From the NCBI GenBank assembly GCA_003353945.1, contig PIVM01000008.1, positions 20,920-84,919 on the forward strand: a stretch of DNA of 64,000 bases, written 5' to 3'. A program made the translations under genes and the position numbers. The notes beneath the pieces were generated by a model, which worked only from the letters and a program-made list of their open reading frames with translations, was not told the origin of the DNA and searched no databases. Of the stretch, positions 19,554 through 29,269 are shown in pieces; the stretch's first letter is position 1, and the number at the start of each line of letters is the position of its first letter. Origin of the DNA: Gammaproteobacteria bacterium. Lineage in GTDB: Bacteria; Pseudomonadota; Gammaproteobacteria; Pseudomonadales; PIVM01.

Positions 19554-20213
19554 ATGTTTACCGGCATTATTCAGGCCCTTGGCCATATCGAATGTATTAG
19601 CCCCAAGCAGGGTGACTTACGCTTGCATATTGCTTGCAAGGAAACCGATTTTTTTCATGATGTGGTGCTGGGAGACAGTATTGCCACCAATGGCGTCTGC
19701 CTGACCGTTAGCGAATTGCCAGGCAACAGTTTTTGGGCCGATGTCTCGCTGGAAACCCTTAACTATAGTACCCTAAAGGAATTGCGCGCTAATAGCCCTG
19801 TGAATCTGGAAAAAGCACTCACTCCCACATCTCGCCTGGGCGGACATATTGTCAGCGGGCACGTCGACGGTGTTGGACAAGTGACAAAACGCTATGACGA
19901 TGCACGTTCAGTCCGATTAAGTATTGAGGCACCGGCCAAACTGGCAAAATACATAGCACACAAAGGCTCTATCTGTATCGATGGTATGAGCCTGACGGTC
20001 AATGCTGTGCAAGGAAGCAGTTTTGAGCTGAACATAGTGCCACATACCATGGCTCAGACCATTTGCACGCATTATCGTCCAGGAACGCGGGTCAATCTGG
20101 AGGTCGATGTGATTGCCCGTTATATGGAACGCCTGATGATGGGCGATCAGGCTTCAAATCCGGATGCAGAAGGCATCAGTGAGACGTTTCTTGCTGAGCA
20201 CGGTTTTCGTTGA
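19554..20213 (+). CDS. ribE: Riboflavin synthase, alpha chain
   Basis: A 219-residue enzyme that dismutates two 6,7-dimethyl-8-ribityllumazine molecules to riboflavin. It begins MFTGIIQALGHIE, the invariant family start, and has two lumazine-binding repeats, with GGHIVSGHVDGVG in the first half and SICIDGMSLTVN in the second. The longer open frame to 19374 runs inside ribD and is not used. ATG 19554 comes directly after the ribD stop, preceded by GAGGAGG. Confidence 0.97.
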   Translation: MFTGIIQALGHIECISPKQGDLRLHIACKETDFFHDVVLGDSIATNGVCLTVSELPGNSFWADVSLETLNYSTLKELRANSPVNLEKALTPTSRLGGHIVSGHVDGVGQVTKRYDDARSVRLSIEAPAKLAKYIAHKGSICIDGMSLTVNAVQGSSFELNIVPHTMAQTICTHYRPGTRVNLEVDVIARYMERLMMGDQASNPDAEGISETFLAEHGFR

Positions 20214-20271
20214 CACACTAACATTCAAATCGCATCGTTAAACATGCAGTGGTTAATTAAAGGTAAACACG

Positions 20272-21396
20272 ATGGAATTAAATACGCCTGAAGAGCTGAT
20301 CAATGATATCCGCCTGGGCAAAATGGTTGTCCTGATGGACGACGAAGACCGGGAAAACGAAGGTGATATTCTCATCGCGGCAGAGTGCGTCGAACCCGAA
20401 CATATCAACTTTATGGCCAAATATGCTCGGGGACTCATTTGTCTCACCCTAACAGAAGACCGTTGCCGGCAACTGCAGATACCACTGATGGTTGAGGAAA
20501 ATGACTCTCAGCATCATACCAATTTCACCCTATCCATTGAAGCAGCCGAAGGTGTCACTACCGGCATCTCCGCAGCAGACCGGGCCCTTACCGTTCGCAC
20601 TGCTGTTGCTCTGGGCGCTAAAGCAGAGGATATCGTTCAACCCGGACATATTTTTCCGCTACAAGCTCAGCTCGGTGGCATCTTAACACGAGCAGGCCAC
20701 ACTGAAGCCGGCTGTGATCTGGCACGCCTGGCAGGTTTTGAACCCGCTGCAGCCATTGTTGAGATTATGAACGATGATGGCACCATGGCGCGCCGCCCCG
20801 ATCTGGAAAAATTCGCCCAGCAGCACGATCTGAAAATCGGCACCATCGCTGACCTGATTCACTATAGAGTGTTGCATGAAAAAACCATTGAGCTGCTCAA
20901 CTCCGGACCCGTCACAACTGATTATGGTGACTTTGTATTGCACACTTATCGAGACAATCTGCACGAAGACACCCATTTTGTTCTGGTCAAAGGTGATATT
21001 CACCCGGATGAACCCACCTTGGCACGAGTGCATCTGACCAATACCATACGGGACGTCTTATCAGTACATACTCCCGGTGTGTCGGGCTGGAATATCAGCC
21101 GAGCGCTGCAACGAATTGCTGAAGAAGGTAAAGGCGTTATCGCGCTGATAGCCAATAGCGAAAGCAGCACAGATAAGCAGTTTAGCGCTGATGTCGCGCT
21201 GGGCAATAAGCCAGCACCCGTTTTTCTATCAAGAACAAACCGGAACATGAACCTGACCGTCGGGCTTGGCTCTCAATTGTTACGAGAAGTCGGAGTCGGA
21301 AAAATACGCCTGTTAGGACAACCCAACAAATACAGTGGCATTTCCGGTTTTGATCTTGAAGTGGTTGAATTTATTGGCAGTGATGAACCTGAATAG
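20272..21396 (+). CDS. ribB: 3,4-dihydroxy-2-butanone 4-phosphate synthase with degenerate GTP cyclohydrolase II domain
   Basis: A 374-residue RibBA-type fusion. The synthase half (residues 1-200) is intact, with DDEDRENEGD and RAGHTEAGCDLARLAG. The C-terminal half has the length and fold outline of GTP cyclohydrolase II (RVHLTNTIRDVL, GLGSQLLREVGVGKIRLL, NPNKYSGI-like end) but lacks the zinc-binding Cys cluster and the QCDCG-type core, so GTP cyclohydrolase activity is not expected. Such degenerate fusions are common in gammaproteobacteria, which carry a separate ribA. No FMN riboswitch was found before it or before ribD. Confidence 0.93.
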   Translation: MELNTPEELINDIRLGKMVVLMDDEDRENEGDILIAAECVEPEHINFMAKYARGLICLTLTEDRCRQLQIPLMVEENDSQHHTNFTLSIEAAEGVTTGISAADRALTVRTAVALGAKAEDIVQPGHIFPLQAQLGGILTRAGHTEAGCDLARLAGFEPAAAIVEIMNDDGTMARRPDLEKFAQQHDLKIGTIADLIHYRVLHEKTIELLNSGPVTTDYGDFVLHTYRDNLHEDTHFVLVKGDIHPDEPTLARVHLTNTIRDVLSVHTPGVSGWNISRALQRIAEEGKGVIALIANSESSTDKQFSADVALGNKPAPVFLSRTNRNMNLTVGLGSQLLREVGVGKIRLLGQPNKYSGISGFDLEVVEFIGSDEPE

Positions 21397-21441
21397 AAAC
21401 ACAGAAGTCTCAATAACCATCCAAAGTATCCAGGAAAAACA

Positions 21442-21912
21442 ATGAATAACATACAGACAATTGAAGGCGCATTGACACCAGAGGGCGGAAAGTTTGCGCT
21501 GGTAGTAGGTCGCTTCAACAGCTTTATCGTCGAAAGTCTGCTCGCTGGCGCCATTGACACGCTAAAACGCCACGGTGTCGATGACAGTGCTATTACCATT
21601 GTTCGCGCACCCGGTGCTTTTGAAATTCCACTGGTCGTTAAAAAAATAGCACAACAAAATAAACATGATGCGATTATTGCTTTGGGGGCTGTCATTCGAG
21701 GCGGCACTCCGCATTTTGAGTATGTAGCAGGTGAATGTACCAAGGGCCTGGCACAAGTAGGTCTGGAATTCAGCGTTCCCATTGCCTTTGGCGTATTAAC
21801 CGTGGACACCATCGAACAGGCTATTGAGCGCGCTGGCACCAAGGCGGGCAATAAAGGGGAAGAGGCTGCCATGTCTGCTCTTGAAATGGTCAGCTTGCTA
21901 AAACAACTCTAA
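21442..21912 (+). CDS. ribH: 6,7-dimethyl-8-ribityllumazine synthase
   Basis: A 156-residue enzyme that joins the butanone phosphate made by RibB to the pyrimidine made by RibD. Substrate-binding marks are present: [27 protein letters not shown] and [17 protein letters not shown] with the active His. The stop codon TAA (21910-21912) shares its last A with the possible nusB start. Confidence 0.97.
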   Translation: MNNIQTIEGALTPEGGKFALVVGRFNSFIVESLLAGAIDTLKRHGVDDSAITIVRAPGAFEIPLVVKKIAQQNKHDAIIALGAVIRGGTPHFEYVAGECTKGLAQVGLEFSVPIAFGVLTVDTIEQAIERAGTKAGNKGEEAAMSALEMVSLLKQL

Positions 21913-22415
21913 TGAATGCATCTCTAATGAACACAACGCCGCCAAGAAAAAGCCCCCCCCTAGTCGCATTGCGGCGCCAAGCTCGCCATTATGCGGTACA
22001 AGCGATGTATCAGTGGCAGTTGGCTGGCGCTTCGTTAAATCAAATCGAAGCAGAATTTCGTAGCGATTATGATTTCAAAAAAGTCGATGGTGATTACTTC
22101 CACGAACTCATCCATGAAGTACCAGCCCAACTGGATGAGCTTGATAGTTTGATAGCGCCCCTGCTCGACCGCAATATCAAAGAACTCGGCAGCGTTGAGC
22201 TGGCGGTGCTGAGACTGGCCACTTACGAACTCAAGCAACGTATTGACGTACCGTTTAAAGTGGTGATCAATGAAGCCGTTTCTTTAGATAAAAAATTCGG
22301 CGCTACCGATAGCCACAAATATATCAATGGCGTATTGGACAAGCTTGCTCATCAATTGCGCAGCACCGAAGTCAACGGATCGAAATCAACGGACAATCCA
22401 AATAAACACTTATAA
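21912..22415 (+). CDS. nusB: Transcription antitermination factor NusB
   Basis: A 167-residue helical protein of the rRNA antitermination complex. The family core runs [19 protein letters not shown] and ends [16 protein letters not shown]-like (here [16 protein letters not shown]) with YINGVLDKL. Starts at 21912 and 21927 are both possible. Eight C residues (21953-21960) encode Ser-Pro-Pro in the variable N-terminal tail. It belongs to the ribH-nusB-thiL string. Confidence 0.95.
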   Translation: MNASLMNTTPPRKSPPLVALRRQARHYAVQAMYQWQLAGASLNQIEAEFRSDYDFKKVDGDYFHELIHEVPAQLDELDSLIAPLLDRNIKELGSVELAVLRLATYELKQRIDVPFKVVINEAVSLDKKFGATDSHKYINGVLDKLAHQLRSTEVNGSKSTDNPNKHL

Positions 22416-22429
22416 CAATTCAGATCAAG

Positions 22430-23398
22430 ATGGCATTATCCGAATTTCAGCTGATTGAAAAATATTTCCACTGGCCTGAATCCCATGCCGAGGATGTCAC
22501 ACTGGGCATTGGCGACGATGCCGCTGTTTTATCTATCAAACCCGGCCACAAACTGGTGGTGACGGTTGACTCCTCTCTTGGCGATGTGCATTTTCCTGCC
22601 CATGCAGCGGCTAGCGATATCGGCTATCGCTGCCTGGCAGTCAATTTAAGTGATCTGGCCGCCATGGGTGCACAACCCCGTTGGTTTACACTGGCGCTCA
22701 GCTTGCCAGAATCGGACGAAAGCTGGCTCGCTGAATTTAGTCACGGCCTAGGCGAACTTGCCCGTGCTTATGATTGCGCGCTGGTCGGTGGTGATACCAC
22801 ACGCGGCCCGCTCTCAGTTACTATTCAGGCGCATGGATTGGTCGCACAGAACCAATATCTGTGCCGACGGACAGCACGCCCCGGCGATTTGATTTATGTC
22901 TCCGGCAGCATTGGTGATGCCGCCGCCGGTTTACAGGTTTTTCAGCATACACCACAGCAAGAATTAAACTCAGATCAGCAATACCTTATTCAACGTTACC
23001 TTCGTCCAAGCCCTCGCGTATCACTCGGTAGCGCCCTGTACGGGATTGCCAATAGTTGTATCGATATTTCTGACGGACTGCTCGCTGATTTGAATCACAT
23101 CGTTACCACTTCATGCTGCGGCGCTGACATTGATAGCGCTGCTCTACCTCTATCGGCAGCTCTCAGTCACCAATATTCCCAGGACGCACAGCTAAAATAC
23201 GCTTTACACGGGGGTGACGATTACGAACTTTGTTTTACCGCAGCTGCTGACAACGCCAGTAAAGTACAAGAACTATCCGACTCACTGGAGATCGCCCTGC
23301 ATTGTATTGGGCACATCACAGAAGAAACCGGTATCCGCTGTCGTCATGGAGATGGCCCAACCTTCGCCATGAAAGCTCAGGGCTATCAACACTTTTAA
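22430..23398 (+). CDS. thiL: Thiamine-monophosphate kinase
   Basis: A 322-residue ATP-dependent kinase that makes thiamine diphosphate. Family motifs are clear: FQLIEKYF, LGIGDDAAVL, TVDSSLGDVHF, YRCLAVNLSDLAAMGA, GGDTTRGPLSVT and SCIDISDGLLADL, with LHGGDDYELCFTA near the C-terminus. It follows nusB after 14 bases and precedes pgpA, the usual gammaproteobacterial order. Confidence 0.96.
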   Translation: MALSEFQLIEKYFHWPESHAEDVTLGIGDDAAVLSIKPGHKLVVTVDSSLGDVHFPAHAAASDIGYRCLAVNLSDLAAMGAQPRWFTLALSLPESDESWLAEFSHGLGELARAYDCALVGGDTTRGPLSVTIQAHGLVAQNQYLCRRTARPGDLIYVSGSIGDAAAGLQVFQHTPQQELNSDQQYLIQRYLRPSPRVSLGSALYGIANSCIDISDGLLADLNHIVTTSCCGADIDSAALPLSAALSHQYSQDAQLKYALHGGDDYELCFTAAADNASKVQELSDSLEIALHCIGHITEETGIRCRHGDGPTFAMKAQGYQHF

Positions 23399-23411
23399 GC
23401 AGGTTTTGTCC

Positions 23412-23876
23412 ATGTCACCTAATCTAAAAAATCCTGTTCACCTGCTGGCATTTGGTTTTGGCAGCGGCCTTTCCCCAAAGGCACCCGGCACCGTTGGCAC
23501 AATTGCGGCCATTCCGCTGTATGGACTGCTACAATTGCTGCCTCTATCGTATTATTTGGCCGCTCTACTTGCAGCAGCGCTTCTAGGCATCTATTTGTGC
23601 GGTAAAACCGCCCGGGATCTGCAAGTACATGATCATCCTGGCATCGTCTGGGATGAATTTGTCGGTTTTTGGCTGACCATGTTGGCAGCACCCGCCGGTT
23701 GGCTATGGATCGTGGCTGGCTTTCTTTTTTTTCGCCTGTTTGATATTTGGAAACCCTGGCCCATCAGCTGGCTGGATAAATCCGTTGAAGGCGGATTGGG
23801 CATCATGCTGGACGACATTCTGGCTGGTATTTATGCTGCCATATGCCTGCAACTGCTGGCCTATGGCATATCATAA
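23412..23876 (+). CDS. pgpA: Phosphatidylglycerophosphatase A
   Basis: A 154-residue inner-membrane lipid phosphatase that turns phosphatidylglycerophosphate into phosphatidylglycerol. It has the family start FGFGSGLSPKAPGTVGT and the acidic motif IVWDEFVGFWL, followed by RLFDIWKPWPI and LDDILAGIYA. Three to four hydrophobic segments. ATG 23412 is preferred over a TTG two codons upstream. Confidence 0.95.
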   Translation: MSPNLKNPVHLLAFGFGSGLSPKAPGTVGTIAAIPLYGLLQLLPLSYYLAALLAAALLGIYLCGKTARDLQVHDHPGIVWDEFVGFWLTMLAAPAGWLWIVAGFLFFRLFDIWKPWPISWLDKSVEGGLGIMLDDILAGIYAAICLQLLAYGIS

Positions 23877-23984
23877 TAAACAATCCCGTTCGACAGTCAG
23901 CACATCACACTATTGTTTAGGCCAAGCTGGCCGATATACTTCCTGACCTTTTTCAGGTTTAACGATTTACAAAGGGATGGCACC

Positions 23985-25043
23985 ATGCACAAACCAATAG
24001 TTTTCCTGTTGGCAGCAGCTTGTCTGGGACAACTGTCAGGCTGTGCCAATACGCAAATAGCCTCAGATATCCTGTTGCAACAACAGGCAGAGACTTCGGC
24101 AGCAAATTCGAAGCTCGCGCCGGAAAAAATCATTATCGAAGTCAATCAAGATATACATGATGCATTATTGGGGCAACTGCAACTCTATGCGCCTTTGCAT
24201 ATAGAGTCCGCACAAAAGAATCTGCTATTGGCAGAAAAGGATTTGCGGCAGGGAGAACCGATTAAGCATGTGCTTGAGTACGCCTACAAAGCGCAGCAAC
24301 TGATCTCCGATGCCTACAAAATCAGGACGCTGGTCGCCTCGACTCTGTCCGAAGCCTATAACGAGAGAGATATTCTTCTTGAACTGGAAGCACATAAGGC
24401 TCTGCCATTAACCTTTCAAACACTTATGAAAGCTCTACGTGATCTGGTTGTCGAGGTAGAGGGGGGATTTGTCGAAAATGCGAGTTCTGCTCAAGCGACC
24501 TTACTGGCAAGCATGCAGCAGCTTCGCATTGATACTTTAAAGAAACGCTATCTTAGTGATATAGAAAATCTACTCGAACAATCCGATAAGCTGGAAGCAA
24601 AAAAATTCGCAAGCCAAACGTATCAACAAGCTCAAGCAGCCTATCTTGATCTTATCAATACTATTGAACAATCACCTTTGGATGATTACAAGGCAATGGC
24701 GACAGCTGCCCAAATTACTCGAACCGCAGTGCAACGAACCAATTTCATAGCAAGGGAGTCTGCAGCTTTAACGGCCCTTAGTGCTGAAGAAGCAGAGCGC
24801 CAAGCCCTGTATATCGCATCACTCATTGAACAATTGGCGGCAGGTTTGGGAGAAGAATCACTGCCAGGGCAGTCATACCATGATCATGTGGATTTTCTAT
24901 TGAAGCAATTGCCAGTAGCGGTTTCTGCTTCTAGCGAGAAAAAAACCGTTTCCACCAGCAATACGTCAAAAGCAAGCAAACCGGCCGATAAAAACACAGC
25001 CATTGCCCACCCGGTCCCCACTGAAAAACCAATTATTCAATAG
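23985..25043 (+). CDS. Lipoprotein, DUF4398-like helical
   Basis: A 352-residue exported protein. From ATG 23985 the signal peptide ends in the lipobox LSGC (Cys about residue 20). The body is almost all helix with long coiled-coil-like stretches (APLHIESAQKNLLLAEKDLRQ at about residue 65), resembling DUF4398 lipoproteins that often lie beside OmpA-family genes; no such gene is adjacent here. The last 50 residues are Ser/Lys/Pro-rich and probably disordered. It converges with the NRDE gene and overlaps it by 11 bases. Confidence 0.7.
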   Translation: MHKPIVFLLAAACLGQLSGCANTQIASDILLQQQAETSAANSKLAPEKIIIEVNQDIHDALLGQLQLYAPLHIESAQKNLLLAEKDLRQGEPIKHVLEYAYKAQQLISDAYKIRTLVASTLSEAYNERDILLELEAHKALPLTFQTLMKALRDLVVEVEGGFVENASSAQATLLASMQQLRIDTLKKRYLSDIENLLEQSDKLEAKKFASQTYQQAQAAYLDLINTIEQSPLDDYKAMATAAQITRTAVQRTNFIARESAALTALSAEEAERQALYIASLIEQLAAGLGEESLPGQSYHDHVDFLLKQLPVAVSASSEKKTVSTSNTSKASKPADKNTAIAHPVPTEKPIIQ

Positions 25044-25815
25044 CAAAACAAAACTGGCGTACAGCGTCGATTTCGCCAGTGGCATCAAAGTTTCGCTCCA
25101 ACATATTGACATTACCGTTATACCCTACAAATAACAGACTACTGGCTCGGGTGCCGTAAACCTGCGAATGGATAAACCGTGACGATAGCAGGCGTTCTTT
25201 TTCTAAACCAATTCCGGTATCTGGCAATTCACTATCACAGGCTCGCTGCTGATCCAGTAGAATAGGCCATAAATTGTCGGGACTGGGCTTTGCAAGTTTT
25301 TGCTGTAACTGTGTTTTTCCGATAGCCACTTTAGGCCAGGGAGTATCCAACAATTGATTGCTCAAGCCATAAACACCTGGCGTGAGCAAGCTCAGTTCAT
25401 TTTGGCGGTTTGAAAAATAATAGATATCGCGACCATCATCCAACAGCAAATTAAAGCCAGTGTAATCATTCGCCTGCGGCGACAATACTTCCAGATACTC
25501 TCGAGGACCCTGCGTACCCATGAGAAACCGACAGGTTAATAATCCTCGGGTTTTCTTTGCCCGTTCGCCCTTCACACCGACGATCTTAACATCAGGTGGA
25601 AATTCCCGAAAATTGGTGATGGCTGCAAAACGACCCGTACGGGTGATGCCCATCCAGGTACCACCACCCTGTAGATCCTTGCCTGCCAGCAGCTGCGGCT
25701 GTTCCGGCCAAAAATCCGCCGCACAGCTGGGACGATCGTAAAACTCATCACGATTGGCCAATGCGATAAGCCGGTAATCACGGTGAGCTTTATAAGCAAA
25801 CAAAATCAAACACAT
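25033..25815 (-). CDS. NRDE/TANGO2 family protein
   Basis: A 260-residue protein with the family start MCLILFAYKAHRDYRLIALANRDEF, in which NRDE gives the family its name. The start at 25815 places Cys at position 2, as in members thought to be Ntn-hydrolase-like; a GTG three codons upstream is open but would bury it. GGGTWMGITRTGRFAAITNFRE follows. The bacterial role is not established; eukaryotic TANGO2 is linked to lipid or haem handling. Confidence 0.88.
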   Translation of the reverse strand: MCLILFAYKAHRDYRLIALANRDEFYDRPSCAADFWPEQPQLLAGKDLQGGGTWMGITRTGRFAAITNFREFPPDVKIVGVKGERAKKTRGLLTCRFLMGTQGPREYLEVLSPQANDYTGFNLLLDDGRDIYYFSNRQNELSLLTPGVYGLSNQLLDTPWPKVAIGKTQLQQKLAKPSPDNLWPILLDQQRACDSELPDTGIGLEKERLLSSRFIHSQVYGTRASSLLFVGYNGNVNMLERNFDATGEIDAVRQFCFAIE

Positions 25816-25976
25816 CTGATTCACATCCTGGCATCTTCACCATTATGATTCTAACCCGAATCATTTGGAGGTTGCCATTTACTCTTAGAGCGAAACTGAT
25901 CAATGGGTTCCGATTGGAGAAATCCTGCAACCTCGCGCATAATAGGCCGCTTTGTTAATCTGCTGGGCATAACTGT

Positions 25977-26771
25977 ATGGCTTTAGGACTTTATTTACTG
26001 CTCGGCGCCTTCGCCGGATTGATTGCCGGTCTATTTGGCGTCGGTGGCGGTGTTGTCATCGTACCCGCGTTGGTATTTGCGTTCAGTCTGCAGAACTTTT
26101 CTCCTGAGATTCTAACCCATATGGCTGTAGGTACCTCCCTCGCCACTATTTGTGTCACATCGGTTAGCTCGGTCAAAACTCATCACCAGAATCAGGCCGT
26201 GATGTGGCCGATCTTCTGGATGATGGTGCCGGGTATATGCGTGGGTGTTTGGCTGGCGGTTAAGATGGTGGTACAGATTAATGGTGCACAGCTGCAATTG
26301 GCGATCGGCTTGTTCCTGCTTGTAATATCGGCACAAATGGCATTTGGTCTGCGTCCAAAACCACACAGGGAATTGCCAGGGCGCACGGCCATGTTTGCCG
26401 CAGGCGGCATCATTGGTGGCATCTCTGCACTGTTTGGCATTGGCGGAGGCTCTCTGACGGTGCCTTTTTTAAGCTGGTGCAATATTCGCATGCAAAAAGC
26501 AGTCGCCACATCGGCGGCCTGTGGTTTACCAATAGCTTTGGTGGGCGCCTTTAGTAATATGGCTGAAGGCTGGCAACACGCTGCACTACCCGCCGGGAGC
26601 AGCGGTTTTGTCTATTGGCCTGCATTTGGAGGCATAATACTGACCAGCGCTTTGTTCGCCAGCATTGGTGCCCGACTTGCTCATAAGCTTCCCGCCCAGC
26701 AGTTGCGGAAATTCTTTGCATTGTTTATCTGTACGGTTGGGTGTTATCTAATCATCAGATCTCAATGGTGA
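25977..26771 (+). CDS. TauE/SafE family sulfite/organosulfonate exporter
   Basis: A 264-residue inner-membrane protein with about eight hydrophobic segments. The two family repeats are visible as GAFAGLIAGLFGVGGGVVIVPAL near residue 7 and GGIIGGISALFGIGGGSLTVPFL near residue 140. Members export sulfite, sulfolactate or similar anions. No sulfonate catabolism genes are near. It precedes lgt by 40 bases. Confidence 0.9.
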   Translation: MALGLYLLLGAFAGLIAGLFGVGGGVVIVPALVFAFSLQNFSPEILTHMAVGTSLATICVTSVSSVKTHHQNQAVMWPIFWMMVPGICVGVWLAVKMVVQINGAQLQLAIGLFLLVISAQMAFGLRPKPHRELPGRTAMFAAGGIIGGISALFGIGGGSLTVPFLSWCNIRMQKAVATSAACGLPIALVGAFSNMAEGWQHAALPAGSSGFVYWPAFGGIILTSALFASIGARLAHKLPAQQLRKFFALFICTVGCYLIIRSQW

Positions 26772-26811
26772 TGGTGAGTAGCAACTCGTTTTTGGAGATA
26801 TTAATAACATT

Positions 26812-27621
26812 ATGTTGAGCTACCCAAACTTTGATCCAGTGGCATTACAGTTAGGTCCATTTGCCATTCACTGGTATGGCATTATGTACCTGATGGGTTT
26901 TGGTTTCTCCTGGCTAATCGCTCAAAGGCGAGTCAAAGCCGCTCACTCACCGATTAACCGGGAACAGATCGATGATTTGATTTTTTATGGTGCCATGGGG
27001 GCCGTGATTGGCGGTCGACTGGGTTATGTTTTTTTCTACCAGTTCGACAAATTTCTGGCCGATCCCATTTGGCTGTTACGCGTATGGGAAGGCGGCATGG
27101 CATTTCATGGCGGTTTATTGGGCGTCGGTGCAGCCATCGCCTGGTACGCCCGAAAGATAAACCGCCCTATCGGTGCAGTATTTGACTTTGTCGCACCACT
27201 TGCAGCCATCGGGCTTGGCTTGGGCCGTCTGGGTAATTTCATCGGACAAGAACTCTGGGGACGTCCGACGGATCAGCCATGGGGCATGGTATTCCCCAAT
27301 GACCCACTGGCTCTGGCACGTCACCCCTCTCAGCTATACCAGGCTTTTCTTGAAGGTATTGTGCTTTTTATTATCGTGTACTGGTTTTCCAGCAAAGCCC
27401 GCCCCCAACTCTCAATCACCGGGCTATTTCTACTGATTTACGGCATTTCCCGGTTTTTAGTTGAGTTTGTCCGTGAGCCTGATAGTTTTATCGGTTTTGA
27501 TATATTGGGTTGGGTGACCCGTGGGCAGATACTGTCACTTCCCATGATTATCGGCGGCATGTTATTAATGCTGTGGGCCTATCGCCAACAACATGCACAA
27601 ACGAAAAACCAGGGTAAGTGA
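26812..27621 (+). CDS. lgt: Prolipoprotein diacylglyceryl transferase
   Basis: A 269-residue inner-membrane enzyme that adds diacylglycerol to the lipobox Cys of preprolipoproteins. Conserved features: AIHWYGIMYLMGF, GGMAFHGGLLG, the signature LGRLGNFIGQELWGRPTD, and ISRFLVEFVREPD. Seven membrane segments. It forms a tight string with thyA (3-base gap) and folA, as in many gammaproteobacteria. Confidence 0.97.
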   Translation: MLSYPNFDPVALQLGPFAIHWYGIMYLMGFGFSWLIAQRRVKAAHSPINREQIDDLIFYGAMGAVIGGRLGYVFFYQFDKFLADPIWLLRVWEGGMAFHGGLLGVGAAIAWYARKINRPIGAVFDFVAPLAAIGLGLGRLGNFIGQELWGRPTDQPWGMVFPNDPLALARHPSQLYQAFLEGIVLFIIVYWFSSKARPQLSITGLFLLIYGISRFLVEFVREPDSFIGFDILGWVTRGQILSLPMIIGGMLLMLWAYRQQHAQTKNQGK

Positions 27622-27624
27622 GTC

Positions 27625-28419
27625 ATGAAACAGTACCTTGATTTAATGCGCCATGTGCGCAACAACGGTGTGGAAAAATCCGATCGCACCGGCACTGGCA
27701 CGTTGAGTGTATTCGGCTATCAAATGCGTTTTGATCTAAGCGATGGATTTCCGTTAGTCACAACAAAAAAACTTCACCTGCGATCCATCATCCATGAGCT
27801 GTTGTGGTTTATTAAGGGCGATACCAATATTCGCTACTTGAATGATAACAATGTATCGATATGGGATGAGTGGGCCGACGAACACGGTGATCTTGGACCC
27901 GTATACGGTTACCAATGGCGCTCCTGGCCCACGCCGAGCGGCGGGCATATTGACCAGATTTCACAGTTGCTACAACAAATCAAACAAAATCCAGATTCAC
28001 GGCGTCATATTGTCAGTGCCTGGAATGTCGCCAATGTTAACGACATGGCCTTACCTCCCTGCCACACCCTGTTTCAATTCTATATCGCCGAGGGTAAGTT
28101 ATCCTGCCAATTGTACCAACGTAGCGCTGATATCTTTCTGGGTGTTCCCTTTAATATTGCCTCCTATGCATTACTGACCATGATGATCGCACAGGTATGC
28201 AGATTGGAAGCAGGAGAGTTTATTCACACGTTCGGCGATGCCCATCTGTACACCAATCATTTGGATCAGACTGATTTGCAATTAAGCCGACAACCCCTGC
28301 CTCTACCCACAATGAAACTCAATGCGTCCATCGAATCGCTATTCGATTTTACATTTGATGATTTTCAGTTGTTGGATTATCAATCGCACCCACATATCAG
28401 CGCACCCATTGCCGTCTAG
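27625..28419 (+). CDS. thyA: Thymidylate synthase
   Basis: A 264-residue ThyA that methylates dUMP using methylene-tetrahydrofolate. The catalytic Cys146 lies in [46 protein letters not shown]-like sequence and the C-terminal APIAV are all conserved. It is followed after 15 bases by folA, which regenerates the tetrahydrofolate. Confidence 0.97.
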   Translation: MKQYLDLMRHVRNNGVEKSDRTGTGTLSVFGYQMRFDLSDGFPLVTTKKLHLRSIIHELLWFIKGDTNIRYLNDNNVSIWDEWADEHGDLGPVYGYQWRSWPTPSGGHIDQISQLLQQIKQNPDSRRHIVSAWNVANVNDMALPPCHTLFQFYIAEGKLSCQLYQRSADIFLGVPFNIASYALLTMMIAQVCRLEAGEFIHTFGDAHLYTNHLDQTDLQLSRQPLPLPTMKLNASIESLFDFTFDDFQLLDYQSHPHISAPIAV

Positions 28420-28434
28420 GAGCTAATAAATATC

Positions 28435-28944
28435 GTGAAACTGGCAATGATTGCAGCCCTGGCGCAAAACAGGGTTATTGGTAACAATAACCAACTGCCC
28501 TGGCGCCTACCAAACGATTTGAAGTATTTTAAGGCGACCACCATGGGTAAGCCCGTCATTATGGGTCGCAAAACATTTGAATCGATTGGCAAACCCTTAC
28601 CAGGGAGGAGCAATATTGTCCTTAGTAACAAAAAGGACTTCTGCCCCCCCGGCGTAGAAGTCGCCCATTCAACGGAGGGCGCATTAACGCTGGCTAAAAA
28701 AGCGGCCTTACACAACATTGTTGATGAACTGATGGTGATCGGTGGCGAACAACTTTATAACAGATTTTTACCTTATTCGGATCGTTTATACCTCACCTTG
28801 ATTCACGCCGATGTTGAGGGTGATGCGTACTTTCCTCTGCTGGATCACTCACAGTGGAAGGAACTCTCTCGGGAGGATTTTGCGGCATCGGGCGACAATC
28901 CATATGATTACAGTTTTGTGGTTTTGTCCCATATGCACAGATGA
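28435..28944 (+). CDS. folA: Dihydrofolate reductase
   Basis: A 169-residue enzyme reducing dihydrofolate with NADPH. Start is GTG 28435 after AGGAG. The substrate site LPWRLPNDLKYFK, the NADPH segments GRKTFESIGKPLPGRSNIV and VIGGEQLYNRFL, and the DVEGDAYFP loop are in place. Last gene of the lgt-thyA-folA string. Confidence 0.96.
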   Translation: MKLAMIAALAQNRVIGNNNQLPWRLPNDLKYFKATTMGKPVIMGRKTFESIGKPLPGRSNIVLSNKKDFCPPGVEVAHSTEGALTLAKKAALHNIVDELMVIGGEQLYNRFLPYSDRLYLTLIHADVEGDAYFPLLDHSQWKELSREDFAASGDNPYDYSFVVLSHMHR

Positions 28945-29269
28945 TATGGCCCGATAAAAGCGGCTACAGCCAGGATTTAATACCTCAAATTTTATACGCT
29001 AAAACCTGTCATGGCACTATCGTTACATAAGGGTGAACAGCAGTTTGTCGCTTGTGTTTTTTACTGGCGTTTCCGTTATTTACGGCTAAACTTCACGGGT
29101 GTCATTTATACTTAAAAGCCCATAATAGGCTCAGCTAAAAATAAAGCCGATTTGTGATGTCATTCAGCTGCCTTCGCATGCATATGCAGCACAAATCAAT
29201 TATGAACCCAGGCATGAACTTACGATAACGCCTGCTCTGCTTAATGTCTCTACAGGAAAAGCAATCCCC
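28945..29269. other. Intergenic stretch before the TonB2-type operon
   Basis: No open frame or clear terminator. It must carry the operon promoter; I looked for an iron-box-like palindrome and did not see one. Confidence 0.4.
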
